DNA from: Ulva prolifera
Taxonomy: Eukaryota; Chlorophyta; Ulvophyceae; Ulvales; Ulvaceae
Reading direction: 5' to 3'
DNA length: 64,000 nucleotides
Assembly (NCBI GenBank): GCA_023078555.1
Contig: CM041198.1
Coordinates: 11,785,874-11,849,873 of the forward strand
Each line of letters opens with the position of its first letter. Positions within the stretch are counted from its first letter, which is position 1. The notes beneath the pieces were generated by a model. It did no database searches. It worked only from the letters and a program-made list of their open reading frames with translations, and had not been told where the DNA came from. The position numbers and the translations under genes are program-made. Below, piece by piece: positions 13,288-23,800 of this stretch.

Positions 13288-13950
13288 ACCCCAGGAGTTC
13301 ACGGCGGTTTGGCCTGTTTGTTTTGAGCTGTGCTTGTCTGACTGTTGGGTGCCTAGGCAGTGCGTTTCTTACAAAGAAATCCAGACAATCATGTTGCCGG
13401 CACGAGTGCGGAGAACGCACCAGCAGGCTGCTTGGTTCCTTTGCACCTAACTCGCGAGGTGGAGACAGCATCTGAACCGGGCGCAACGGACACCACTCGA
13501 CCAGTGCATGCGCCGGCCGGTCACCTTGCCTGCGCCGTATGCATGTGTGTGTGTCACGTGGACATGAGGTAGCGGAACGCGCCAGATTCCGGAGACCCCA
13601 ACCCAGTCAGTCCGGAGAAGCATCGACTGGAGCTGCCAATGGTCAGTTCGACAGATAAAGATCTTGGTGTGACATGCCTCAAACGTGTGACGCAGCGTGG
13701 CTTGCGCACTGCTTGTAGTATTCGCGATCGCCAGATCTGTTCCAGTCGTCGAGGCCCGGGTGACAGGTGGACGATCAGTCCCAGTACCGACACCAACTCC
13801 AGAATTTTTGCAATGAAGATGGTTCGGACGTGCGCTTATCCGTACTTGCAGCCTGCATGCGAGGGTCGCTAGTCCCCCTGGAGCAGCTGTGCTATCGGAA
13901 TCCATCAAGTGTCCACTAACAAGGGGCGAAGATCGTCAAACAGCACAATC
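13288..13950. other. Intergenic, no gene seen
   Basis: Between TAF1 and the chalcone-isomerase-fold gene. Only short, overlapping frames without domain signal. The 5' exon and start codon of the next gene may lie in the last few hundred bases (a small exon around 13640-13870 is possible), but none could be joined in phase with confidence. Confidence 0.4.
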
Positions 13951-13966
13951 ATTTAAATTTGTACAG

Positions 13967-15739
13967 GACTGCCTCCGTGGCAGCTTTCGGCGGCAACTTC
14001 CTTTTGTCCAGAAACAGCAAGAGAAGGGTCAGTCATTGTCAGGTGCACTCTGACTGCCCGATTCCATGCCCGAAATGGAGACCATACGAACCACCTATTC
14101 TTTCTTGCAGGCTCAGGCTGCCTCTGATGGCTTTGATTTTCTGAAAGAGCCACGCTCAGGGGTAGAGTTCCCCAAGACAGTGCGGACCTGGTGCGCTTAC
14201 TCCATGATTGTACACCACATGTCCGCCTGCTTGCAAGAGCCACTGAGCAGTCATCATCTGCTGTGGCTGGAATGCAGGCGCGAGGATGTGGAGCCTATGC
14301 GTTTGCTCGGTGTTGGATGCAGGCAAAAAACGTTTCTGATGCTGAATGTTCAGGTTTGTCTCAGCACTAAAGGCAATTAATCTGTGATCGTGTCATTGAA
14401 GTGCCGGTCCTGTGGAATGGGGACTTGCCGGCTCTCTTCACCTGTGCATGCTTTTGGCACCCAGACAGCACTCATGCATGCATGTGCACATCCCAATCTA
14501 CAGACAATGGCGGCAAACCGCCCCTCTATGAAAAGCTCGATCTTGGTTCCGAAGTTATCAATGACCAACGGAAGGCTCTGCTGCATTACACATGCATCAG
14601 CCCGTAATTGTGCCTGAACGATGGCACCCCGCAGTCCAGCCGATTCTGCAACCGTATGAAACAATGTAGCAGCCACCAGCTGTGTGTGACCTCCCAGTGA
14701 TGCGCGACGAAGCAATTGGCACCGCACTCTGTCGTCCGTGTATGTGTGCGGATGCATAGGCTTTGTCAGCCCGGAGCAATGCATCCCCACCCATTTCGAA
14801 CTGTTGAATCTCCTCCTGGGTCATATGTCACAAGGGCAAGTTGTATGGGTGTGAATTGCAGGTCTATGCCATAGCTGCATATGTGGAGGGCGCAGTTGCG
14901 AGGCGGGAGTTTGGCATCCGGAACCGTGGCGGCTTCTTCACGGAGGAAAGCGGAACTGGAGATTACTGTGATGCGGCTCTCGATGGTGCCTGCAGCAAGC
15001 TGCTGGTGCTGCAGCTAGTCCGGGATGTATCTGGTGACACTTTCGTTGAGGTTGGTTTCACACTTTGCAACAATGTAGAGACAACTGCACACACTCCACA
15101 GCTTCAGCCTCATGCCGATTGTGCATAGATGATGCACCTTGCCTCAGAAACCATGGTGCTTGCACGTCAAGAAAGTGGAACCATCTCCCTGCCCCACCTC
15201 CTCGAGTGCATGTACAGGCACTCAATGAAGCTTTAGAAGCGCGCATGCGGCTGATGGGGGAGTCTGAAGTCTTGAACAATTTCTCCGAGTTTTTCCAGGG
15301 AAGACAGCTCACCAGTGGAACACAGGTGCTGCTGCTCTGGCGGACTGGCGAGAACACGTTGGAGATAAAACTACTGCCCAGTGCAGGCGTCGACTACACT
15401 ACGGTATGAATTTTCCCTCTGTGTGCGCAGATATTTCGTGCTCAAACCTCAACCTCAAGTCATTTGGACGCGACTGTGTCGGGTGTCATTTCGCTCTCGG
15501 TGAGCTGGCGTGAAACACATAAGGCCGACTATCGCCTTCACTGTATGCAGGTGTGCGCTGATCAAAGGTTTGCGTCGGCTGGACTATGTAGAGCTTTGTT
15601 CGAGGTGTACTTCGGCGAGAGCGCGGTGGTGCCGGAGGCGAGGGAGTCGTTCGCGGCGGGCGTGAAGAACCTGATCGAAGCGGATACTGTCTCCAGGGGT
15701 GAATGGAAGCCAGGCGGTCGAGGGGCTGATGTTGAGTGA
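13967..15739 (+). CDS. Chalcone-isomerase-fold protein (FAP/CHI-like), probable plastid fatty-acid-binding protein
   Basis: Chalcone-isomerase superfamily. In algae such proteins are generally held to be fatty-acid-binding (FAP type) rather than flavonoid enzymes. Exons that join in phase: 13967-c.14037 (ends ...LLSRNSKRR), 14111-14190 (FLKEPRSGVEFPKTVRTW), 14278-14353 (LLGVGCRQKTFLMLNVQ), 14862-15050 (VYAIAAYVEG), 15218-15403 (FFQGRQLTSGTQVLLLWR), 15551-15739 (LCRALFEVYFGESAVVPEAR). The order 'GVxFP', 'LxGVGxR...NVQVYAIxxYVE', 'F..FFQG' and 'ALFEVYFGE' is the family pattern. The first exon is hydroxylated and basic (FGGNFLLSRNSKRR), like a plastid transit peptide, and opens at an acceptor, so the true start is further upstream and unresolved. 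Same strand as TAF1; no shared function is implied. Confidence 0.8.
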
Positions 15740-15740
15740 T

Positions 15741-15745
15741 TGTAA
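15741..15745 (+). terminator. TGTAA polyadenylation signal (candidate)
   Basis: TGTAA two nucleotides after the stop of the chalcone-isomerase-fold gene. Further copies at 15869-15873 and 15951-15955 may be the ones used. Confidence 0.3.
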
Positions 15746-16134
15746 GCGCTCGTGTGTATGGTGCAAACATGCATTCCGGAAGGTTGCAATGTCGCATCGG
15801 CCAGTACGATTAACCAACCGCGGCAGCCACTGACTCACTCTTCGTTGACACATCCACTTCGTAACTATTGTAAGTGCGCGTCCAAGGCACTGTCTTGCGA
15901 TGATTGTACGGAATCTGTTGGGGATTACAGAGCGCGGAATGATGAGGAATTGTAATGCATGTAGCCTGCCTTGTACCCGTGGCGTCATGAGAGTGTAAAA
16001 CACAATCTGCCCGGATCTCACGATAGCTGATATCAGCACGCAGCCATATAAAACCCCACGTCACCCGCCAATGAATGTGGCTACACTCTTTGATTGACAA
16101 CCGCATTTCTAAGCTTTCTTGATCTGGCGCTGCC
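15746..16134. other. Short intergenic spacer
   Basis: 3' end of the preceding gene and 5' leader of the WDP-repeat gene. Holds two further TGTAA words. No coding signal or clear promoter element seen. Confidence 0.4.
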
Positions 16135-18892
16135 ATGCAGCTAGACGTGCGACGGGTTGCCCCTTCCTCGGGCCGGGCCACGCCCCGCTCAAAAGCTTGC
16201 TTCAAAGGCTCTGTACAGTCTCATTCAGCGTGTGGTAGCGACCAAAGCAGGGGCTGCAAAGTTGCTGCCGCAGCTGCATCAGCCCAACAAACCGCTCCGG
16301 TATGGGTTATGCTTTTTCTTTTCAAGATCGTGATATCGACAAGTTGAACATCAAGGGGATCTTGTGTCTCCAAGTAGTCTCATTTCGACTATCTAGCCTG
16401 CATTGCGAAGATGCGGTGAGCGCTATCTTGCAGCAGAAACACCGCGCGACAAAAGTTGCAAACAGTGCTTATCCTACATCTTCCATGCCCAAGGCGGCCT
16501 AATTTTCTCGCTGCGTCTATGTGTGGGCATAGCCGTTTACACGATGCATATTCGCACCTCCATTGGGGGGGGCAGATGGCCAGCACGTACCAGCCACTTG
16601 TCAACCTCACGCAGGAATAATCTGCCGTTACCTCCTCATCATGGTCATCCTGCAGGACGCTTTCTCCCCTCGGTGGCTCTCATCGCTTAGTGAAATTTAT
16701 GGGCGCTGGCGGACAGTTTTCGCTGGGTTGATTGGATCATGTGCATGCACGATCATTGCCTGCGCTGCCCTACTTGGCTCGAGCGGCTCTCATGTGCTAC
16801 CATTGCAACATTTGCACCAGGTATGCTGCCCTGGCTGCACGATATTCCGCCCCTACGCCGCTGTGCCCACCTCTCTTACTTTGTGCCAGTGTGCAGGCAT
16901 GGGGGCAACTGTGCGCTATCGCCATCCCCGCAGTCCTGCGCACTCCAACAGCGCAGCTATACACAGCCCTTGTCAGCGCAGCTGTCCTGTGCGCTTACGC
17001 TGTCATTCTGCGAGTGTCAGAAAACCAGCAGCTCATGCCTGCTTTTGGTGTTGCTGACCGACACCGTGCTCCATGGGCCCCCATCAGGACCTCCCCAAAT
17101 GTTGACCGCCAGTCCTCTGAGTACATGCACCCAGGCACAGAGGCATGGGCACTCCCTACACCCGTGGAAGCAGAGGCCGTCACCGCCTCCAAGGATGCCC
17201 GAGCAACCACCTTTCCAGCTCAGCCCCTGGCGTTCCTGGAGGACGTCAGCGATCAAACGGACAGCGCAGCAGCCGCTGCTGCGCCCGACACACCGCTCGA
17301 CGCGCATGTCGACACACACAACTCCGGCTCCATCAGCACGCCAATACCGGAACCCACCAAAGTGTGGCCCCACAGTTCCCTGGTGGCACCATATGCCACA
17401 GCAGCATCCGCATCAGACGCATCCACAGCAGCGTCTGCCACAGCAGCGTCCGCCGCTGTAACAGGGGTCACGTTGGCCGCAGTGACATCCGGCGGCAACA
17501 TCGCGCCGCCACCTTCGGCAACCCCCGCCCCGCAGCGCTTCCCACAGTCCGCGCCACAGGAGGTGCCCACCCCCGTCAGCTCCACAGCACCAGCATCCGT
17601 CGGCGAGGCGCGCGTCGGCAGCCGGGCCGAGCTGCTGGAGGACCTCGCCGCACTGCAGCGGGACGGCGCCCCCGCCCTGCGCTCCGCCGGCCGCTCGCCT
17701 TCCCTGCCCGTTGCAGCACCTGCGGCGCTCTTCGCTCTCGCCGCCGACCGGGTTGCGCCGGGCTGGCAGCACTCGGAGCTGGCGGCGGCGGCTGCGCGTG
17801 CAGGCACGGCGGCCGCGGACTCCGTGGTCGTGGCCGCGACGCCATTCATGCCCCTGTTCTCTGTCGAGCGCGGACCGGTCGCATTCCGGGTGCGGCCCTA
17901 GTCTCGCACCTCTGCAGCTTTGGTGCATGCTGTGCTTCTGCACGGGGCCTCCTCATGTGCCGCACATGCCGTCTGCGAGAGTAGCTTGCTGTGCAGGCGC
18001 CTGCCGTGCGGAGCCAGTATGATCCGCTGCAGGCGCTGATCTCCATGAGCGCGCCAGCCCAGTGTCTTGCATGGGATCCAGTGGCCAGCGTACGCCGCGC
18101 GACGGCACCGACACGAGCCACGGTCGGTGCACCTGGGCTGGACCCCGTGGCCCACCTAGCCAGCATGCGCGCGCCCACACACTCCGCGGCGTGGGACCCC
18201 GTTCAGCAGATGCGCGGCGCCATGGCTCCCACCCGTGCCACGCACGGGCCATCTCTGATGGACCCGCTCTCGTACGTGTCCCTCGCCAGTGCACCTACAG
18301 GTGGCAAGGCATGGGACCCACTGCAGCGGCTGCGGAGCGCCGTGCCACCGACACGGGCGACGGTCACACCCTCCATCCTAGACCCGCTATCGCACATCGC
18401 GGCCATACGCGCCCCACAGGGTGGAAAGTCGTGGGACCCAGTGAAAGCGCTGATGACGGCACGCGCTCCCAAGGCGGGCAGCTCGTGGGACCCTGTGAAG
18501 GCGGCTGTTCGAGCTGGCGTGCCGAAGCACCGCACCGTATGGGACCCGGTTCACAGCTTGACCACCACACAGGCGCCCTCCGGGCGCTCGATGATGGACC
18601 CAATGCATGTGCGCTCTTCTTGATCAGTTGCTTCTGGCAGCGTTGGGTATGGGACGCAATGGTAACCCGCAGTTTCAGCACCGCTGCGAGACGTGCATGT
18701 TCAGATCTGACACAGTCGCCTCTTCTGCAGGCAATGACGCGAATGGAGGTGCCTCGTGGTGCAGCTGGAATGGACCCAATGACGAGCTTGCGGAAGATGT
18801 CTCGGCCGCAGAACACACCCAAATGGGACCCTTTACGGATGCTGCGGGAGGCGCGAGATGGGGCTGTGCCAACCAAGCTACCTTCAGCATAG
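16135..18892 (+). CDS. Unrecognised two-TM protein with C-terminal tandem WDP/LDP repeats
   Basis: No family recognised. Five exons join in phase: 16135-16299, 16656-16793, 16897-17889, 17997-18608, 18731-18892, giving about 689 residues. Residues 1-55 are basic and Ser/Ala-rich without acidic residues, like an organellar targeting peptide. Exon 2 holds a hydrophobic stretch (TVFAGLIGSCACTIIACAAL), and the start of exon 3 holds a second (LYTALVSAAVLCAYAVIL). Residues c.140-430 form a long Ala/Pro/Ser/Thr-rich linker. Residues c.433-689 are about 13 copies of an 18-25-residue unit centred on W-D-P-V/L or L/M-D-P-V/L followed by a short helix-like segment and 'AP'. The two unit types often alternate. 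A membrane anchor with a repeat domain on one face is inferred; organelle and function are unknown. An extra small exon between 16300 and 16655 cannot be excluded. Confidence 0.65.
17997..18892 (+). repeat. Coding tandem repeat, about 13 diverged units of 55-75 bp (WDP repeats)
   Basis: Protein cores in order: YDPL, WDPV, LDPV, WDPV, MDPL, WDPL, LDPL, WDPV, WDPV, WDPV, MDPM, then after the intron at 18609-18730 MDPM and WDPL. PTRAT recurs after three of the units. Units are diverged at DNA level, so the array is old and kept as protein, not a fresh satellite. An intron interrupts the array between units in phase 0. Confidence 0.75.
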
Positions 18893-19213
18893 TGGTGCAA
18901 CCTTGACACATAGATCTTGTTTGCGTTCAGCAAATTGTGCTTTCGCCTCAAAGTACCAACGGCAGATATGATTGTGCGGGCACTGTGCACTACATCTCTG
19001 TAGCTTGTCTCGCATGTGACACCCATTATGTTTAGTCGTGTTGCCTCTCGGGTTGCAATGAAGTAGCACTGCATAGATGTAGTGTAAGCATAACGTGCAC
19101 TCGAGTTGTCTGAGCCGGCCCGTAGTATGTAATCAATGCCCGGAGCAAGCGAATGGCTTTACATTGTTTTGCAGATGATGCATATGGGATCTAACATGAC
19201 GAGTCGAGATCGT
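18893..19213. other. Convergent 3' ends of the WDP-repeat gene and the ICT1-like gene
   Basis: A 321-bp tail-to-tail spacer. It contains TGTAA on the plus strand at 19083-19087 (190 nt after the WDP gene stop) and TGTAA on the minus strand at 19159-19163 (about 50 nt after the ICT1-like stop). The two signals overrun each other, so the 3' UTRs probably overlap. Confidence 0.45.
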
Positions 19214-20114
19214 CTACCAATCCTTCTTCCCAACCTTCCCACGAGTTTTTTTCTTATCACTATGCTTCTTCTTCTTATCTAATCGTTTCTGAGCAGCCTG
19301 CAGGTAATACTTCAATCGATGCACTGGATTAATCAGCTGCAGATAGATCACCAGAACCGAAGGCAGGACAGGCCGGACAGAGACGCACCTTCTCTTTCCG
19401 CTTTGCCAGCTGCTTCACCTTCTTGGGATCACTTTCTATGGGTTTGATGCTGTCCGCTGCTTCTTCAAGCAGTGTCTGCAACCTTGCAATAGCGTCTTCG
19501 AGATTGCTCGCCTGCGACCTGGTGACTTGGCTGGAAATGAGCAGTTCACCCTGCACACATCATCAGCGGTAAAGCACGGCAGTCATCGGCTAATGATCAT
19601 GCATGTCTTGCATGATCACATACCTGCTTATTCATCCTGCCGGCTTCTCGCTGCATGACCGCCTCTTTCAGTTTGTCTGACATCCAGTAAGAACCATGGA
19701 CGTCAAAGCGAATATCTGCCTTAGTGCTGACTTTATTCACGTTCTGCCCTCCAGCACCTTGACTTCGGCTGAAAGTTGCCTCGATGTCATCTGCAGCACC
19801 ATTGCGTTTCAGCCCTGCGGGTGCTGCATCCCCATGGGTTGTCTTCGGCCAGCCCACAATGGTGGGCGCATATGTATGCAAAGGTGCACCTTACCTTTGG
19901 TGATATGCTTCACGAAGTATTCCTTAGGATCGATGGATCCAGCTTTAACAATGTCACGCCCCCCCAGCTGCCCGATGACACTGTCATCAGATTCAGTGGA
20001 TTTGCAGCATATCAGCCGTGCTGGCTGCGATTCGAGTAGCCTACTTGTCAATAAATCTGCTACCTGCACACACATATGGCGACTCATCAAGGCGTCAAGC
20101 TCGCATCCATCCAT
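19214..20114 (-). CDS. ICT1/YaeJ-type peptidyl-tRNA hydrolase (organellar ribosome rescue)
   Basis: RF-1-domain protein that hydrolyses peptidyl-tRNA on stalled organellar ribosomes (ICT1/MRPL58, bacterial ArfB/YaeJ). Minus-strand exons: c.20114-19895 (ends KEYFVKHITK), 19814-19624, 19550-19389, 19297-19214; all junctions keep phase. The catalytic loop is SRSQGAGGQNVNKVSTKADIR: GGQ is intact and sits at the start of the domain, with no codon-recognition domain before it, as in ICT1. The C-terminus is a lysine-rich tail (RLDKKKKHSDKKKTRGK, ending KKDW), matching the basic helix that ArfB-class proteins place in the mRNA channel. The start at 20114 is the first in-frame Met; a later Met or an upstream exon is possible. 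Mitochondrial or plastid targeting is inferred from function. Confidence 0.85.
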
Positions 20115-20816
20115 TCACAGCGGTGTCGGGCACTCACTCGGTCATGGTGTCGTGTGGGTGTGCATGCCCTCGTTTTAGCGAATGTGCAGCGAAAGGCACA
20201 TTGCCGAGCACTCTGGAGCATTCGCAAGCCGTACATCGAAGCTTAAATTGGGCGTTGCGCTAGTTTACTGAACATATGTATTCGATGCCCAACACGCACA
20301 CGACGCGCAGGGGCGGTAGCCACGAAGCATGTCGGACGGAAATACCCCAACGTGACTCGCTACATACGCGTCCATGAAAAGACAGACCATGATCGCGATT
20401 TACTGGGACTAGATTGCGCAGGGACAGTTCGGCCTGCACTGCAACGGCCCAAGCCAAGCCCTGAACGAGTAATCGCGATTGGCTGTCACACGAAAGGCTG
20501 GACACTGCTGCGTGGCTAACCAGACGTCGCCTGCCGGCATAAACATGATCTGCAATATAGCACTGGTCTGCAAACGCAAACGGAAGGATGGCTGGTCCAC
20601 ACCAACATCGCGGGCAGCCCTGGCCTATATGTGACACACCCAAGCTTCTGTAGGGTAATGCACTTCGGAGGCCTTCACGCAGAGACTTGCGTGCCCGTAA
20701 AATGCGAAGAATGTACTGATGCGTCATGCTTACCAGACTGTTGTGATTTATACATTATCAGGAGCTGGAGAGGCATGCAGATGAGCCTGCGGGGCAGTTT
20801 GGGACGCACTTGAAAG
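20115..20816. other. Intergenic, no supported gene
   Basis: Between the ICT1-like start and the SMG1 stop, both on the minus strand. A 155-codon minus frame at 20260-20727 has no recognisable motif and no consistent codon bias. It probably holds the ICT1 promoter and SMG1 3' UTR. Confidence 0.4.
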
Positions 20817-23800
20817 TCACAGCCATGGCATCCAGCCCTCGTACATGCGGCTCAAGCGGTTCGTCGACACCGCCTGGCTGATTAGCAGCCGCACATGCTG
20901 ATCCACCGTCAACGGCTTGCCTGGCGAGCCTTGCAGCTTTGCAGACATCCGCTTCATCACTGACTTTGCAAACGCAACCCGATTCTTGTCCATTCTCGCA
21001 GCCAGGCCTCCTGCACAGAGGCAACATCACCCATGCACACCAAGGCCAACAACACTCGCATTGGAGGATGCAGCTTCTGCACCGCTGTGCCAAACGCTGG
21101 TTCTGACAGCATCGAGCATTCCTCAGCCATGCAGCTGCAGTGACATGCATTTGGACTAGCCAGTGCGCGCACTGGATGCCACAGACATCATGTACAGATT
21201 CCACATACGGCTTTCCATAATCACTCCTCTGGGATTCATTTCATCTGAAGCCTGATAAGTGCTACTCAAGGCCGTGATGCTACTACATCTCATGGCCAAT
21301 GCAGGTCTTACGACTGGTTGAGCACGCATGCTGAAGAGCACGTGCAGTGTGCAGCGCTGACCTGACTGCACAGGCACAGAGATGCCTGTTGATTGCTACC
21401 TCTGCTTGCATAATAGCGGTGTGTGACAAGGACAAGATGCTCCTTATGAACCAATGCAGCGCATAGGCTGTTGCTCGTATCTGTGTGCGTAGCAGGAGAG
21501 CGAACCTGGTGCAGCTGTGCTGTGTCGGACATGCGACGCTGTGTCCTGCAGGGACGCCGTGACGGCCTCAGCAGCCTGCTGCGCTGCAGTCAGCTGAGCC
21601 AGCAGGTCCTCCATATCTGCCGCAATCTTGGCCGCTGCAAGGCTCTGCTCCGCGGCCACCGCTGTGCCCGCATCATTGCCAGCGCCATCCCCGTCCATAC
21701 CAAAGCCAGCGTGCATGCCCAGAGTCTGCTGGAACCTGCTGCTACGTGCTCGCCTGCCCTGGGTCTGCACGTCAGCTTGCGGCTGCGCGCGTGACAAGGC
21801 GGCAAGAGCACCTCGTGCTGGCTCCGAAATCGCCATGAGCAGCTGCCTCAGCGACGCAACCGGGTCCGCTGGACCAGCGGTACTGCCAGCACAGGCGGCG
21901 CCGGCTGCGTTCTTGGCCACACTGCGGAAGCCAGCTGCAAGACCTTCCATCCGTGGTCGGAATTGCTGCCACTTCTTGCTGAGCTGCAAGTCACGGAATC
22001 GTCAGCCGGCAGTGCCCTGAGCCAGATGATCATGGCAACGTGGGGCACCAGATTGCTGTGCAAATGGCACTGGAGCACGAAGCTGTTGCAACACTCGCGT
22101 GTGGTCGATACACAGCGAAATGCATGCATGCTGCGCACTGGCCTGTCTGATGGGCCCTTTCGGAACCGCACCTGGCTGCAGACAGGCGCAACATCAGCAG
22201 CCGCCGAGTGGACCTTGGCGAGTGACTCCAGGTCGCGCACAACCTGCCGCATGTCGCTGTGCAGCGTTGCCACGATCTCGGGCAGCTCATGCCCCAAGGC
22301 TTGCACACTGGGCAGCTGAGCCTTGACCTCCTGCAAAGGCAACGGCGACTGGCTGCTGCTGCCTGTTGCAGAGGGACGCGTCACTCTCACCCCGCGATGC
22401 TTTTGAACAACACGCTCTGAGCAGGTCCACAAGGAACACAGCTGCACACAAAGCGGTGTGACTGTATGCAGGGGTGGTGCAAACCTCCAGCAGGGCGGGC
22501 GCTCTTGTAGCCAGGTTAGCTTGCCCCTCCAGCGCGGCTGCCTGCACCTCCGGCATACGTGCCGAGGCGTCCGCAGTATCGCGGCTGAGGGCCTCAGCCT
22601 CCAGGGTGTGGTGGTCGAGGCTGTCTCGAGCGTGGGCAGCTCCCACTGCGGCAATGCTGAGCTCTCGCACTGCCCGTGGCAGGCCTTGCAGTATGTCCAC
22701 AGGAGCTTCTGTATCTGGCCCGGCCCCTGCAGCATCACACGAGGGCCGTCAAGCACCCTGGTGCACCAAGCCGGCATGTTCTGTCAAGGCGGGGCACGGA
22801 TCAGGATTCTCCACCCACTGCAGAGACGCGGCAGGAGCGCACGCGGTGCCCACGACCGGCCGGCGCGGGACGCCTCCAGGGACAGAATCCCCCCGCAGAA
22901 TGTGTCCAGAATCGTCTGCGAGTGTGCCAGGGCATCGTCCGCCCACTGCTGCACCTGTGAGACTGCCTGTGCCATGGGGTTGTGAGTGTCCGACACCCGC
23001 ACGCAGGCGCGGTAGTGCTGCAGCAGCATTGCCGACGCAGCATCATACTTCCCGCGCCACTGCCGCACCGCCTGCTGCGCGTCAAACATGTCGGCGGCGG
23101 CCTTTTGGATACGGCCGACTGCCACATGCACACGCATCGATGACGGAGCTGTGACGTCGCCGATCTCCTCCAGGACCGCCACTAGCGGGGCCCCGCTGAC
23201 CGAGGCGCTGCAGAATGTGCTCAGGTCTGCCCCGAGGTGGTGAGAGAGCATCCACAGCACGGCACGGAGGTGGTATAGCACGAAGTCCAGGGCGGTGGTG
23301 CACATCTCGGCGTACTGCCGGGCAGCGTCCTGGCAGGTGATGGCGGACGGCACTCTGCCAGCCGCCCTCGTGCGGGACCCGGGGGTGCACGACCCTCGGT
23401 CGTGCGGGAGCTCTGCGGGGATGGAGCGCAGCAGCATCGAGGTCAGGCAGCGGGTGACATTTCCCAGGGCAAGCGTGTCGATCGCTGTCTCCCCCTTGCC
23501 ACCTGGTGGCTGCATCCAGCCGCTGTTGCTCCCCGTGTCTCCATGCATGTCAGCCCAATCCTCCTCCACCCTTGAAACCTGTGCCTGCACCAAGCGCACG
23601 GCTTGTGTCCGCACGGGACAGTGTGATGCAGTGCATTTCCAGCCAATGCAAGCCCAGCTCGCATCGTGCACGGCATGGACCACATCAGCAGCTGCATGGG
23701 GTCGGATCGCACCTGCATGGCCGAAATCCCGGACATGTCTGCCATATCGTCTTGCAGACCGGAAGGCGCCATTGTGTCATGATGTAGGCCGTGGTCGTCA

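Noticed and set aside
20260-20727. Minus-strand frame of 155 codons between ICT1-like gene and SMG1
   Set aside because: No recognisable sequence; lies in a promoter/3' UTR spacer.
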